A DNA stretch of 64,000 bases from Peribacillus muralis (GTDB lineage Bacteria; Bacillota; Bacilli; Bacillales; DSM-1321). Position 1 is the stretch's first letter. The number at the start of each line of letters is the position of its first letter. The notes beneath the pieces are model-generated. The model saw nothing but the letters and a program-made list of their open reading frames with translations, was not told the DNA's origin and did no database searches. The stretch covers positions 17,714 to 81,713 of the forward strand of contig NZ_LMBV01000019.1 in NCBI RefSeq assembly GCF_001439925.1. Direction: 5' to 3'. This document shows, piece by piece, positions 16,608 to 25,390 of this stretch. The translations under genes were made by a program, and so were the position numbers.

Positions 16608-17075
16608 TTAGTCTCTGACAAAAAATTCAGGAGGTTCAATCCCTAGTGTCCTAAGATAGATAAAACCTTGTCCTCTATGATGGATCTCATTCTCTAGGCC
16701 ATATTGAAGCCTCGAAAAGTGGCTTTGTGAAGGTCCAAAAAAGGGATCCTTTTCCATAACCTCAAGTGTTTCCTCCGTAACCTCCTGCCACAGCCTCCGC
16801 GTTTCTACCCTAACGGCATCACAGGTAGATAGTAGTGCCTCTTTTGTAGAAATCGTTGCAAATGAATCTTGGAAGTTCCAAACATTAAGTGCAATTCCCT
16901 GGATATAGGCACTCTCGATGTTCATAATTTCTTTAATCATTTCAGCGAAGGGACGAAGTTTATCGGCCGGTGTATAGTGAAATAGTTCATCTTCAGGAAA
17001 AGCTTCCACAACCCGCATCGTCAATCTCCTGTTTCCTTCCAATATCTCGAGTAAACCGTCTTTCGAAAGAACCAT
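16608..17075 (-). CDS. DinB-family four-helix protein
   Basis: A 155-residue DinB/YfiT-type protein: a four-helix bundle with metal-binding histidines. Helix 1 starts GNRRLTMRVVEAFPEDELFHYT; helix 2 carries MIKEIMNIESAYIQG. The conserved closing segment is LENEIHHRGQGFIYLRTLGI, where HHRGQ supplies the metal histidine and the usual link to a short C-terminal helix. Family members include thiol transferases and bacillithiol S-transferases, so a role in detoxification is plausible. The first histidine usually seen in helix 2 is replaced (NIESAY), so metal binding may be altered. Confidence 0.85.
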   Translation of the reverse strand: MVLSKDGLLEILEGNRRLTMRVVEAFPEDELFHYTPADKLRPFAEMIKEIMNIESAYIQGIALNVWNFQDSFATISTKEALLSTCDAVRVETRRLWQEVTEETLEVMEKDPFFGPSQSHFSRLQYGLENEIHHRGQGFIYLRTLGIEPPEFFVRD

Positions 17076-17271
17076 CGATTCTCACTCCCTAGTTATTCTG
17101 TCTGTATAGATGTTCTGTGTACAATCAAAAATCCCTGCAAGTTCTACCTTAGAAAAAATAGTTTTGCTAACTAGTAAAAACCAGCATATTTCCAACCTAA
17201 AATTTGGTATAATCACAAAGTAACATTCAAGGATCAATTCTTACAAAAACCGAAGGGAATGGGGCGAAGCA

Positions 17272-17649
17272 ATGATCAATAAAGTAGGTCAAATTATGCT
17301 ATATGTAAATAACCAGGATGAGTGCATGAAGTTTTGGACGGAAAAAGTGGGTTTTACCGTCGTATCCGATGAGGATAACGGACATCTAAGATGGATTGAA
17401 ATGGCACCGACACAAGAAGCGCAAACGAGCATTATCCTACACAACAAGGAATTGATCGCTAAGATGCAGCCTGAATTGAATCTTAAAACACCTTCGCTAA
17501 TGTTTTTCGCGGAAGATCTTGACTCATTATATAAAGAATTTTCGGATAAGAATATCAAAGTCGGGGAAATGGTGACGATGCCTTCCGGAAAAGTATTCAA
17601 CTTTGCCGATAATGAAGATAATTACTTTGCTGTCATGGAAAAAAAGTGA
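17272..17649 (+). CDS. VOC-family protein
   Basis: A 125-residue glyoxalase-fold protein with MINKVGQIMLYVNNQDECMK and FWTEKVGFTVVSDED in the first repeat and LKTPSLMFFAEDLDSLYKEF in the second. It ends FNFADNEDNYFAVME, where the second acidic metal ligand normally sits. GGGGCGA precedes the ATG. It is divergent from the DinB gene and closes a local group of four VOC/DinB-type genes, suggesting a small detoxification neighbourhood. Substrate unknown. Confidence 0.85.
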   Translation: MINKVGQIMLYVNNQDECMKFWTEKVGFTVVSDEDNGHLRWIEMAPTQEAQTSIILHNKELIAKMQPELNLKTPSLMFFAEDLDSLYKEFSDKNIKVGEMVTMPSGKVFNFADNEDNYFAVMEKK

Positions 17650-17663
17650 AGAAAAAATGAATG

Positions 17664-17702
17664 ATCAAAACGACTAGAAAGTCGATTTTTAGTCGTTTTG
17701 AT
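17664..17702. terminator. 13-bp hairpin between convergent genes
   Basis: ATCAAAACGACTA at 17664-17676 pairs with 17690-17702, with T-run beyond. Shared by the VOC gene (plus) and ferredoxin (minus). Confidence 0.8.
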
Positions 17703-17719
17703 TTTTAGACGTTCGTTTT

Positions 17720-18040
17720 TCAATCAGCAGGCCTTGGTCCAGCGGCAAGTCCCGAGCTTTCGACCGTCATGATAGGACGGATGGCTATGTCTCCATTCAC
17801 GTATATTTGACAAGATAACCGAAGCTGATCTTCGATGCCCTTTTCCTCAAAGGATTTTTTTTCATCATTCGTGACTTCAGAAAAATCACCTGCCAATATC
17901 TCTACCCTGCATGTCGTGCACTTTGCCTTTCCGCCACATCGATGGAGAATATTCACCCCGTTATCTTCCAATGCCAAGACCAACTTCTTACCCTGTTCAA
18001 CTTCAAAAGTTCCTCGTTCATAAACCGTTACATAAGGCAT
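17720..18040 (-). CDS. 2Fe-2S ferredoxin
   Basis: A plant-type [2Fe-2S] ferredoxin of 106 residues. The cluster cysteines are in CGGKAKCTTC (three of the motif Cys, with the usual C-x5-C-x2-C spacing) and RLSCQIYV. The start is taken as the ATG at 18040 (MPYVTVYERG), because GGTGGG stands six bases before it; an upstream in-frame ATG would overlap that site. Such adrenodoxin-like ferredoxins pass electrons to oxygenases or reductases. The partner is not evident from the neighbours. The protein ends with a short Gly/Pro-rich tail. Confidence 0.9.
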   Translation of the reverse strand: MPYVTVYERGTFEVEQGKKLVLALEDNGVNILHRCGGKAKCTTCRVEILAGDFSEVTNDEKKSFEEKGIEDQLRLSCQIYVNGDIAIRPIMTVESSGLAAGPRPAD

Positions 18041-18305
18041 TCTCATCCCACCCATTAAAAGATTTGCACCAAAAGGTCATTGCTATATTCATTTACATAC
18101 CTTTCCCATATTACCATAAAAAAATGTGGGCAATTGTGCATACGGAAGATTGTAAACCCCCGTGTTTGGCATCGAATCATCTGATGTATAAATAGGTAGC
18201 GTGCAGACAAACATTAACTACATACTTTTTAACCGTTTCATGTACGGGACAGGGATTGATCCAACGGAAAAGAGAGACACATACCATTTAGGGAGGCGGG
18301 TAGTT

Positions 18306-18926
18306 GTGAAGGATGGAAATTGTGATTTTTCACCTATGAAACAAATTTTAAAAGAGGATATACGCCAAGTAATTGCGGCATTGGAGCTTAACCTAGAAGC
18401 TATGAGTAATGAAAACGATTGTCTGCTGGGGAGTTTTGAAAAAATTAAAGAACAATTTGTTTCCATAGACATGAAAGCTGCCACTTTTTATTTAAACTGC
18501 TATTTATCTCCCTTTACGGACAAATATCCTGAATTAACAATCAGCATCCAAAATTTGTCTAACCGAAAACATGGTGGGTTAATTGTGATTCAAAGACAAG
18601 AATCTCTGGAAACGATTATTCAGCCGGGTATTTCCATAGGAGCAGAGCTAACTCACTCTTTATTGGAGTCGATTTTTTATCCTGGAAATCCACTTCATGA
18701 CGGTGCAGTGCTGGTCAGTCAAAATCAAATATCTTCCGCAGCAAATGTACTGCCACTCTCAGTAAGATCAACGGGAGGCAAAAAGCTGGGAACACGCCAC
18801 AGGGCTGCTTTAGGCTTAACAGAACGAAGTGATGCCCTTGTGTTGGTTGTATCCGAAGAAACAGGCAGGATATCATTTGCGTTAAATGGAAATCTGTACC
18901 CGATCAACAATCAAGGGTTACATTAG
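18306..18926 (+). CDS. cdaS: CdaS-type diadenylate cyclase
   Basis: A 206-residue diadenylate cyclase that makes c-di-AMP from two ATP. The DisA_N domain contains HGGLIVIQRQ, PGNPLHDGAVLV with the catalytic DGA, and GTRHRAALGLTE with the RHR motif. The N-terminal 70 residues form two helices and a YLNCYLSPFTDKYPE segment, an arrangement typical of CdaS (YojJ) in B. subtilis, where the helices inhibit activity. Family members are expressed in the forespore and help germination. GTG at 18306 is preferred because GGGAGGCGGG precedes it; an upstream start at 18201 lacks such a site. It is a single-gene unit. Confidence 0.9.
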   Translation: MKDGNCDFSPMKQILKEDIRQVIAALELNLEAMSNENDCLLGSFEKIKEQFVSIDMKAATFYLNCYLSPFTDKYPELTISIQNLSNRKHGGLIVIQRQESLETIIQPGISIGAELTHSLLESIFYPGNPLHDGAVLVSQNQISSAANVLPLSVRSTGGKKLGTRHRAALGLTERSDALVLVVSEETGRISFALNGNLYPINNQGLH

Positions 18927-19121
18927 AACAAACGCATGGGTTCTTCATTCAGTCGTCATGTAAAACTCTAAGAAGGGCCGATTCCAGGTGAGAGGAATGC
19001 CATGAAATTGTTGATTCGGTCATATCAACCCGGTTTTTTAGTTGCTTTTTATATAAACAAAGGCATATGATAAATACGGAGATTCAATCAGAAAAGATAT
19101 AAAACGAAAGAGGATTTTTAC

Positions 19122-19868
19122 ATGATAACGATTAAGAGTGAACGAGAAATACATTTGATGCATGAAGCGGGCAAACTTCTTGCTGCAACGCATAAAGAAA
19201 TAGCTAAAATGATCAAACCAGGCATCACGACTTGGGAAATCGAGGAGTTTGTCGACAAATACCTGGCAGAACATGGCGCAACGCCGGAGCAAAAGGGATA
19301 TAACGGTTATAAATACGCCACTTGCGCATCTGTGAATGACGTAATTTGCCACGGATTCCCGCAAAAGAAACCGTTGAAAGAGGGAGACATCGTAACGATC
19401 GATATGGTCGTGAATCTTAATGGCGGCCTGGCGGATTCCGCTTGGACATATGCAGTGGGTCAGATTTCCGAAGAAACCCAGCGTTTGATGGATGTAACTA
19501 AAAATGCTCTATATAGAGGCATCGAAGTGGCTCGGGCTGGAAATCGTCTCGGAGACATCGGGCATGCAATCCAATCATATGCCGAAGGAGAAAAGTTCTC
19601 CGTTGTCCGAGATTTCACGGGCCATGGAATCGGTAAAACGATGCACGAAGACCCAACCGTCCTACACTATGGCAAACCTGGTAAAGGTGCCCGACTAAAA
19701 GAAGGTATGGTCATCACGATCGAACCTATGTTGAATGCAGGAACATGGCATATGAAAATGGATCAAGACGGCTGGACGGCGAGAACCGCTGATGGAAAGC
19801 TATCGGCCCAATTCGAACATACGCTTGTCATCACAAAAGAGGCACCAATCATCTTAACAGAACAATAA
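19122..19868 (+). CDS. map: Type I methionine aminopeptidase
   Basis: Removes the initiator Met from nascent proteins. The 248-residue protein has the pita-bread fold ligands: Asp in TIDMVVN, Asp in GGLADSAWTYAV, His in GHGIGKTMHE, Glu in ITIEPML and Glu in FEHTLVIT. An N-terminal zinc-finger extension is absent. The length fits the second Bacillus enzyme (MapB/YflG, about 249 residues) rather than the ribosomal-operon MapA, and the stand-alone location agrees with that. A typical T-rich terminator follows. Confidence 0.92.
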   Translation: MITIKSEREIHLMHEAGKLLAATHKEIAKMIKPGITTWEIEEFVDKYLAEHGATPEQKGYNGYKYATCASVNDVICHGFPQKKPLKEGDIVTIDMVVNLNGGLADSAWTYAVGQISEETQRLMDVTKNALYRGIEVARAGNRLGDIGHAIQSYAEGEKFSVVRDFTGHGIGKTMHEDPTVLHYGKPGKGARLKEGMVITIEPMLNAGTWHMKMDQDGWTARTADGKLSAQFEHTLVITKEAPIILTEQ

Positions 19869-19872
19869 GCTC

Positions 19873-19918
19873 AAAAAAGGCGGACCCGAACAGAAACGAA
19901 GGGGTCTGTCTTTTTTTT
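19873..19918 (+). terminator. Terminator of the methionine aminopeptidase gene
   Basis: AAAAGGCGGACCC pairs imperfectly with GGGGTCTGTCTTTT around a 13-base loop, followed by eight T residues. Confidence 0.75.
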
Positions 19919-20425
19919 GTTTAAAAGCAATTGGAGGGGAATGGATATGACGTCCGTAGACTAGGAATATATAACCATTTTTCTCGGAAAAATGATATGA
20001 TTTATTAAATGATATAGTAATGGGGTTCTACTATTGGAGATACTGGTGAAACCAAAAAAAGAAGCTGCTGTTTTTCCAAAGAGCAGATAATTGAATGAAT
20101 TAGCTTTCGAAAAAAACATTGGAAGACCTCATGTAAACAGACATTGATATTATTCGATGCCTTTTTTGTGATTTAATTGCAACAAAATCCCAGTCAAAGA
20201 ATCGATTTTAGGAGCCTAGCACTTGGAATTTACACATTATCCCATAAATAACCTCGTCAGAATATTCAAAACACTATTATCTCTCAATAGAAGGAATATG
20301 TGAAAAGTAGTACTAAGTAGTTCGGCATTAAAAACTTTACTATTATGTGGCAGCACAGGATAATAAGGGAGAAGGAAGAAATATTTAAAGCATGTACATT
20401 AAACGATACAAAGGGGGTTTTGGCA
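19919..20425. other. Intergenic stretch with nothing recognised
   Basis: About 500 AT-rich bases between the aminopeptidase terminator and the tandem winged-helix gene. No hairpin of note, RNA gene or gene remnant was recognised. Confidence 0.5.
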
Positions 20426-21178
20426 GTGAAAAAAGGGGAAAAGCCGTCTACAACGGTAGAATCGGTCGGATTGAGCCAGCGAGAATTTTTAACGATTTTT
20501 TTACTCCATTCCTTGAAAGAAAAAGCGAATTATCCACGGGCGATTCATCAGGATCTTAAAAATACGTTTACCGGAAAAGTCCATAGCTATGACTATTTAT
20601 GTAAAATTTCCAATATGCTTGTAGAATCCCATCATTTATCCTTATACACGAATAAGGGCAGGAATTATTATCAGATTACTGAAAAAGGAAAAGAGCTTTA
20701 TACCTGGTACCAAGAGAATTTCCTCGAACGGTTTTCCGAGGTGAAAAAGGTGATTGACCGGTTCATGTTCGATTTGCGCAGGTCCGGTGAAAATCCCCCT
20801 GTAATTAACGAACTTCCTGAAGATTATCGATCGTATTTCTCGAAAATAATATCCGTGAAGGACCTTGTCCGGTACGTCACCTTAAAAGCGGCTTTCACAA
20901 AGAAGCCCATTTATATGGGGGAAATCGGCGAATTGCTCAAAAATCAGTTCGGCTGGATTGCTTCTAACGGCTATTTATACGATTTATCTCATGAAATGGA
21001 AGAGAACGGCCTTCTTGTCGGCAGGTGGGAAAGTGAAAAGCGGACGAAACGTTATTTACGAATTACTGATGAGGGTCAGCATCATTATAAACAGATTGCC
21101 GACTCGGCTGCTTTTCAAGTGCAGGAAATCCAAAAATACATGGCAAGTGTCATTATGTTCCTAAAAGAAAAGACATGA
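20426..21178 (+). CDS. Tandem PadR-like winged-helix protein
   Basis: A 250-residue protein with two consecutive PadR-like winged-helix units. Unit 1 (about residues 15-115) has REFLTIFLLHSLKEKANYP, then KISNMLVESHHLSLYTNKG and YQITEKGKELYTWY. Unit 2 (about 135-245) has VKDLVRYVTLKAAFTKKPIY, LYDLSHEMEENGLLVGRW and YLRITDEGQHHYKQI. Each unit ends with the ITEKG/ITDEG wing-helix typical of PadR, then a dimerisation-like helix. One chain may thus bind DNA as PadR dimers do. The start is GTG at 20426 after AAGGGGG. A membrane-associated GTPase follows about 115 bases downstream in the same direction, so the regulator may control it. Confidence 0.7.
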   Translation: MKKGEKPSTTVESVGLSQREFLTIFLLHSLKEKANYPRAIHQDLKNTFTGKVHSYDYLCKISNMLVESHHLSLYTNKGRNYYQITEKGKELYTWYQENFLERFSEVKKVIDRFMFDLRRSGENPPVINELPEDYRSYFSKIISVKDLVRYVTLKAAFTKKPIYMGEIGELLKNQFGWIASNGYLYDLSHEMEENGLLVGRWESEKRTKRYLRITDEGQHHYKQIADSAAFQVQEIQKYMASVIMFLKEKT

Positions 21179-21292
21179 AGAACGGACAGCGTACCCCTTA
21201 AGATCTAAGAAAGATTCGAATTACATGATTAGCTTGAAACATTCAAGGGTAAACGTCATTAAAAACACTTCTTATCAATGGGGGAATGCATA

Positions 21293-22540
21293 ATGGCAGA
21301 AAAACACGATGAAATGGGCAGCATATTCAGTTTCATAAAAGGTCAGGTCGATAAACTGCCCATTTCCAATTCTAAAAAGAACAAAATGCTTGACCAGCTC
21401 CTGAAGCTTAAAACGATGACAGTCGATGCCAGGGAACCGCGAATTGCGCTTGTCGGCAGGCGCGGTTCGGGAAAATCATCATTGATCAATGCGATGTTTG
21501 GTCAGGAAAGGCAATATGTCAGTTCTGTCAAATCAGGAACGGGTAAAGGAAAATGGCTGTGGTATCCGAGTGATGATAATCCGAAGATTCGTCTTTTGGA
21601 CTCGCGTGGCTTGGGGGAAAGTGAAGCACCGACAGAGGATTTCGAAGAAGAAACACCTATGGAGGAATTGGTGAAAGCGGTCACGGAAGAACAGCCGGAC
21701 GTGTTTCTTTTCTTGATTAAAGCAAAGGAGGCGGACTCTCGGGTTGAAGAGGATTTACAGGAGCTGAACAAGCTGCGCATGATCGTCAAAGAGAAACACC
21801 ATTATGATGTACCCGTCATCTGTGTGGTCACCCAAGTGGATGAATTGGATCCGCCACATTATAAGCAAGCCCCTTTTGATGCCAACCCTAAGAAAAAACA
21901 AAATATTGAAGAAGCCATGGCGCTGATGTCGAAGCGATTCAATGAAAGTGACATTCCGCTCTTGACTGTCATTCCCATATGTTCTTACATTGATTTTGAT
22001 GACAAAGGGAATATCGAATATGATATGCGTTGGAACATCGATTTACTTTCTGATTATTTAATCGAGGCCTTACCCAGTGAAGCGAAACTGAAGACAGCCA
22101 AGGCGATGCAGAGCCAATACGTCAAGAAAAAATTTGCACGGACGATCGTTGGGACATTCACGGCCATCGCCGGCATTATCGGTGCAGAACCGATTCCATT
22201 TGCCGATTTTCCGATCTTGACAGGAATTCAAGGCTTGATGATCGTGGTCATTGGTTTCATTGCCGATAAAGACATCAATACAAAATCGGCGAGTGAGTTC
22301 ATTGCAGCATTAGGAATTAATGTAGGCATCGGTCTCCTTGTCAGGGAAGGAGTCAGGGCAGCGGTCCGCTTCGTTCCAGTAGCTGGTCTAGCCGTATCCG
22401 GCGCGGTCGCCGGCGGAGTCACCTATGGCATCGGTCAAGCTGCAATTGCATACTTGATTGAAAACAAAGATATCGCGGAGGCAAAGAACGCTTATAAGCA
22501 TGCGAACAAAAATTATAAAAATGAAGACATTGAATCTTAA
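21293..22540 (+). CDS. Membrane-associated Era-like GTPase with C-terminal hydrophobic domain
   Basis: A 415-residue GTP-binding protein. The G domain has G1 GRRGSGKSSLINAMFG (about residues 56-71), a G2-region Thr in KSGTGKGKW, G3 DSRG, and G4 TQVDELD. The C-terminal 150 residues hold several hydrophobic, Gly-rich helices (GTFTAIAGIIGAEPIPFADF, MIVVIGFIADK, VGIGLLVREG, AVSGAVAGGVTYGIG), as in the DUF697/YcjF-type membrane-inserting GTPases. Such proteins are often linked to membrane stress or bacteriocin defence, but no role is proven. The ATG at 21293 is preferred as GGGGGA lies seven bases upstream. G3 reads DSRG rather than DTPG, so hydrolysis may be slow. Confidence 0.8.
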   Translation: MAEKHDEMGSIFSFIKGQVDKLPISNSKKNKMLDQLLKLKTMTVDAREPRIALVGRRGSGKSSLINAMFGQERQYVSSVKSGTGKGKWLWYPSDDNPKIRLLDSRGLGESEAPTEDFEEETPMEELVKAVTEEQPDVFLFLIKAKEADSRVEEDLQELNKLRMIVKEKHHYDVPVICVVTQVDELDPPHYKQAPFDANPKKKQNIEEAMALMSKRFNESDIPLLTVIPICSYIDFDDKGNIEYDMRWNIDLLSDYLIEALPSEAKLKTAKAMQSQYVKKKFARTIVGTFTAIAGIIGAEPIPFADFPILTGIQGLMIVVIGFIADKDINTKSASEFIAALGINVGIGLLVREGVRAAVRFVPVAGLAVSGAVAGGVTYGIGQAAIAYLIENKDIAEAKNAYKHANKNYKNEDIES

Positions 22541-22659
22541 TAAGCAGATTGAAATCATAAACTCCACTAAAGTGATATGATAAAAGGGAGTTCTAGTGGT
22601 GAAGGGTCATTGCTGCTGGGTGGTTCAGTACATTGCTTATTATAGAAGGGGTGTTCTTC

Positions 22660-23802
22660 ATGCTTTTTTTTCAGTCACAGAAGCAAAGAGAATATATTCA
22701 AAAATTAGAGAAAGCGATACAGTGCTTTGCCGATCGAGCAGAAGCACTCGATGCGACAAATGGGTTCCCTTTTGAAAACATGAAAGACTTAAAGGACTTC
22801 GGATATCCAAAGCTAACGCTGGCAAAAGAGGATGGAGGATATGGGGGAACACTATATGATTTTCTTCTATGTCAGGAAAAAATAGCTGAGTATTGCGGTC
22901 CCACGGCATTAGGAATAGGCTGGCATGTCGGAACGGTCCTATCCCTTATGGAAAAGAAATCATGGGAAAAAGGAATCATGAAAGAATTGCTTAAAGAAAT
23001 ATCAGCAGGCGCTCTCATCAATACAGCAGCATCAGAGGCTGGAACTGGAAGCCCGACGCGCGGAGGCCGTCCTGAGACGATCGCCATCAAAAGAGGGGAA
23101 CAATGGATTTTGAATGGCAGAAAGACGTTTACGACTCTTTCTCCAGTCCTGGATATATTTCTAGTGACTGCATGGGTACCTGATGATGAGCTGCTCGGCA
23201 CGTTTTTAGTTCATCATGATCGAACTGGTGTAGAGATTGAAGAAACGTGGGATATGATTTCGATGCAGGGAACAGGAAGTCATGACCTGGTGTTAAAGGA
23301 CGTCAGTTTGCCTGAAAAGTATTATGTGCAAAAAAGCAACCCTTTGGAAAAACGGAAACCTGATGCATGGCTCCTACATATACCAGCCTGCTATTTGGGG
23401 ATTGCAGCAGCTGCGAGAAATTATGCGGTGGAATTCGCAAAAACATATTCCCCCAATAGCTTACCAGGACCAATAAGGGATCTTCCGAATGTTCAGAGGA
23501 CAATCGGGGAAATGGAACTGGAGCTATGTGAAGCCCGCCATTTTCTATACTCTGTCGCAGAAAAATGGGAACGGCAGCCTGATGATCGTGAAGAATTAGC
23601 GAAACAATTGGGTGCAGTTAAATTATCAGTCGTCAATAAAGCGATTTCGATTGTCGACAAAGCGATGAGAGTCGTTGGTGCCAAAAGCCTACAACGGCAA
23701 AATCCCTTGCAACGCTACTATAGGGATGTACGTGCAGGACTTCATAATCCCCCGATGGATGATGCGACAATCACCTTGCTCGCAAAATCAGCTCTTTATT
23801 AA
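22660..23802 (+). CDS. Acyl-CoA dehydrogenase family protein
   Basis: A 380-residue flavoprotein of the acyl-CoA dehydrogenase family. It has the N-terminal helical domain (LKDFGYPKLTLAKEDGGYGG), the middle beta domain (ASEAGTGSPTRGG and WILNGRKTFTTLSP, which hold the FAD and substrate loops) and a C-terminal helical domain ending RYYRDVRAGLHNPPMDDAT. The catalytic Glu position of classical enzymes is not obvious, and the Asn-Gly-Arg-Lys motif resembles the DszC/hydroxylase-like branch as much as true dehydrogenases. The substrate is therefore open. The ATG at 22660 follows AAGGGG. It is monocistronic with its own terminator. Confidence 0.85.
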   Translation: MLFFQSQKQREYIQKLEKAIQCFADRAEALDATNGFPFENMKDLKDFGYPKLTLAKEDGGYGGTLYDFLLCQEKIAEYCGPTALGIGWHVGTVLSLMEKKSWEKGIMKELLKEISAGALINTAASEAGTGSPTRGGRPETIAIKRGEQWILNGRKTFTTLSPVLDIFLVTAWVPDDELLGTFLVHHDRTGVEIEETWDMISMQGTGSHDLVLKDVSLPEKYYVQKSNPLEKRKPDAWLLHIPACYLGIAAAARNYAVEFAKTYSPNSLPGPIRDLPNVQRTIGEMELELCEARHFLYSVAEKWERQPDDREELAKQLGAVKLSVVNKAISIVDKAMRVVGAKSLQRQNPLQRYYRDVRAGLHNPPMDDATITLLAKSALY

Positions 23803-23822
23803 GTAAATGGCATGATGGATTG

Positions 23823-23855
23823 CACTGGAATGATTTGATCATTTCAGTGTTTTTC
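23823..23855 (+). terminator. Terminator of the acyl-CoA dehydrogenase gene
   Basis: CACTGGAATGAT (23823-23834) pairs with 23838-23849 with one G-U pair, followed by TTTTTC. Confidence 0.8.
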
Positions 23856-24015
23856 TTGTTCTTTTACCCATCCTGTATCATTAGGGCTCAAGATTCCTCG
23901 GTGCTATATACCCCCAAATTCAATGCCCTTTCTGATATTTTACTAGCTTATCATTCTTTAACTTGTTATGATTAAAACGCCTGTCTAAATATTCGAAAAA
24001 TATTGAGAGTTCGGT

Positions 24016-25293
24016 GTGAAAATGAATCTTATGACAAAAGATTTACTTATTAATTTTTTAATTATCCTTTTTCCGCTCTTTATATTGCAAATGAGCTATC
24101 TAGTGAAGTTCGTGTATCGTTTAGATTCATTAAAAGGATGGTTCCTATCCATTTTCCCGATTCTTTCTCTAGTCCTATGCATGCTGTTTCCAGTCGTCAT
24201 TGAGAAGGATTTTGTTTGGGATCTTCGCTGGATTCCTTTTCTTTTAGGAGGATTGTATGGGGGCTATAGATTAGGAATCATATTAATTATCATCACTTTA
24301 TTCATTCGTTATTTAACTGGAGGGGAAAACGGGTTTTATATTTCTTGCATCACTTTTCCGCTAATAGGCATTTCCCTGTTTTTCATCTCTAAATACTACC
24401 TCAAAATATCTGTCAGTAAAAAAATCTTCGTCGGTGTCTCATTAATCTTTTTTGTTCATATTCTTACACAATTTATTTCAACTCAACTATTTGATCTTAC
24501 TATCGGTATAAGTCTTTGGAAGCAATATTTTACGATCCAAGTGATAGGAATCATCATAGTCATCATACTATGGGAGGTTATCATGGCGAATTTCCAGGTT
24601 CTTGAACAGTTAGTGAAAGCGGAAAAATTGCAAATCGTAAGCCACCTGGCTGCAAGTATTTCCCATGAAGTACGTAACCCCCTTACGGTGACAAGAGGAT
24701 TTATCCAAATGTTAAGTGAAGACGTATCTCCACAAACAAAGGTGAAGTATGCGAGTATTGCTCTGCAGGAATTAGATCGAGCAACGGATGTCATCAATGA
24801 TTATTTGACGTTTGCCGCCATAAGTCCGGAAAATACTGACCGATTGCGCGTATCCGATGAAATCAAGCATGTCGTGAACAGCATCAAGCCATTGGCAATC
24901 AAGAATAGGGTTGATTTAAAGATATCCGTTTTTGACGACAAGTCCTACTATATAGTTGGAGAAAGCAAAAAATTTCAACAATGCCTGTTCAATATCGTGA
25001 AAAATGGCATTGAATCCATGTCAGTTGAGGGAGAATTATCGATCCACGTACATCATGCGGCCTCCACCATCCAAATTAAGATTCAGGATGAGGGAATTGG
25101 AATGTCCCAAGAACAAATAGGTCGTTTAGGTGAGCCATACTTCACGACAAAAAATACAGGAACGGGATTGGGGATGATGGTCTCATACAGCGTAATCAAA
25201 AGCATGGAGGGCACGATATATGTCTCAAGTGCACAGGGGAAAGGAACCTGCTTCGCGCTTAACCTTCCGATTCATGCCTATGAATCTATGTAA
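24016..25293 (+). CDS. KinB-like multi-pass sensor histidine kinase
   Basis: A 425-residue histidine kinase. Residues 1-190 contain six hydrophobic segments of the 5TM-5TMR_LYT type. The kinase core follows: H-box SHEVRNPLTVTRGF with the phosphorylated His near residue 217, N-box NIVKNGIESM, G1 QDEGIGMS, F-box PYFTTK and G2 GTGLGMMVSY. This architecture and the FIQML-type dimerisation helix resemble sporulation kinases KinB and relatives, which feed phosphate into the Spo0F-Spo0A relay. The absence of a neighbouring response regulator supports an orphan kinase. Start is GTG or the ATG two codons later. Confidence 0.85.
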   Translation: MKMNLMTKDLLINFLIILFPLFILQMSYLVKFVYRLDSLKGWFLSIFPILSLVLCMLFPVVIEKDFVWDLRWIPFLLGGLYGGYRLGIILIIITLFIRYLTGGENGFYISCITFPLIGISLFFISKYYLKISVSKKIFVGVSLIFFVHILTQFISTQLFDLTIGISLWKQYFTIQVIGIIIVIILWEVIMANFQVLEQLVKAEKLQIVSHLAASISHEVRNPLTVTRGFIQMLSEDVSPQTKVKYASIALQELDRATDVINDYLTFAAISPENTDRLRVSDEIKHVVNSIKPLAIKNRVDLKISVFDDKSYYIVGESKKFQQCLFNIVKNGIESMSVEGELSIHVHHAASTIQIKIQDEGIGMSQEQIGRLGEPYFTTKNTGTGLGMMVSYSVIKSMEGTIYVSSAQGKGTCFALNLPIHAYESM

Positions 25294-25390
25294 TATCCTT
25301 GTAAATTGACGGTTTACTGGGGATATATTACAATTTACTCAATCTACCAATTTTTGTGAAAAGCACTAGATACCTAAGGGAGATGATGGA

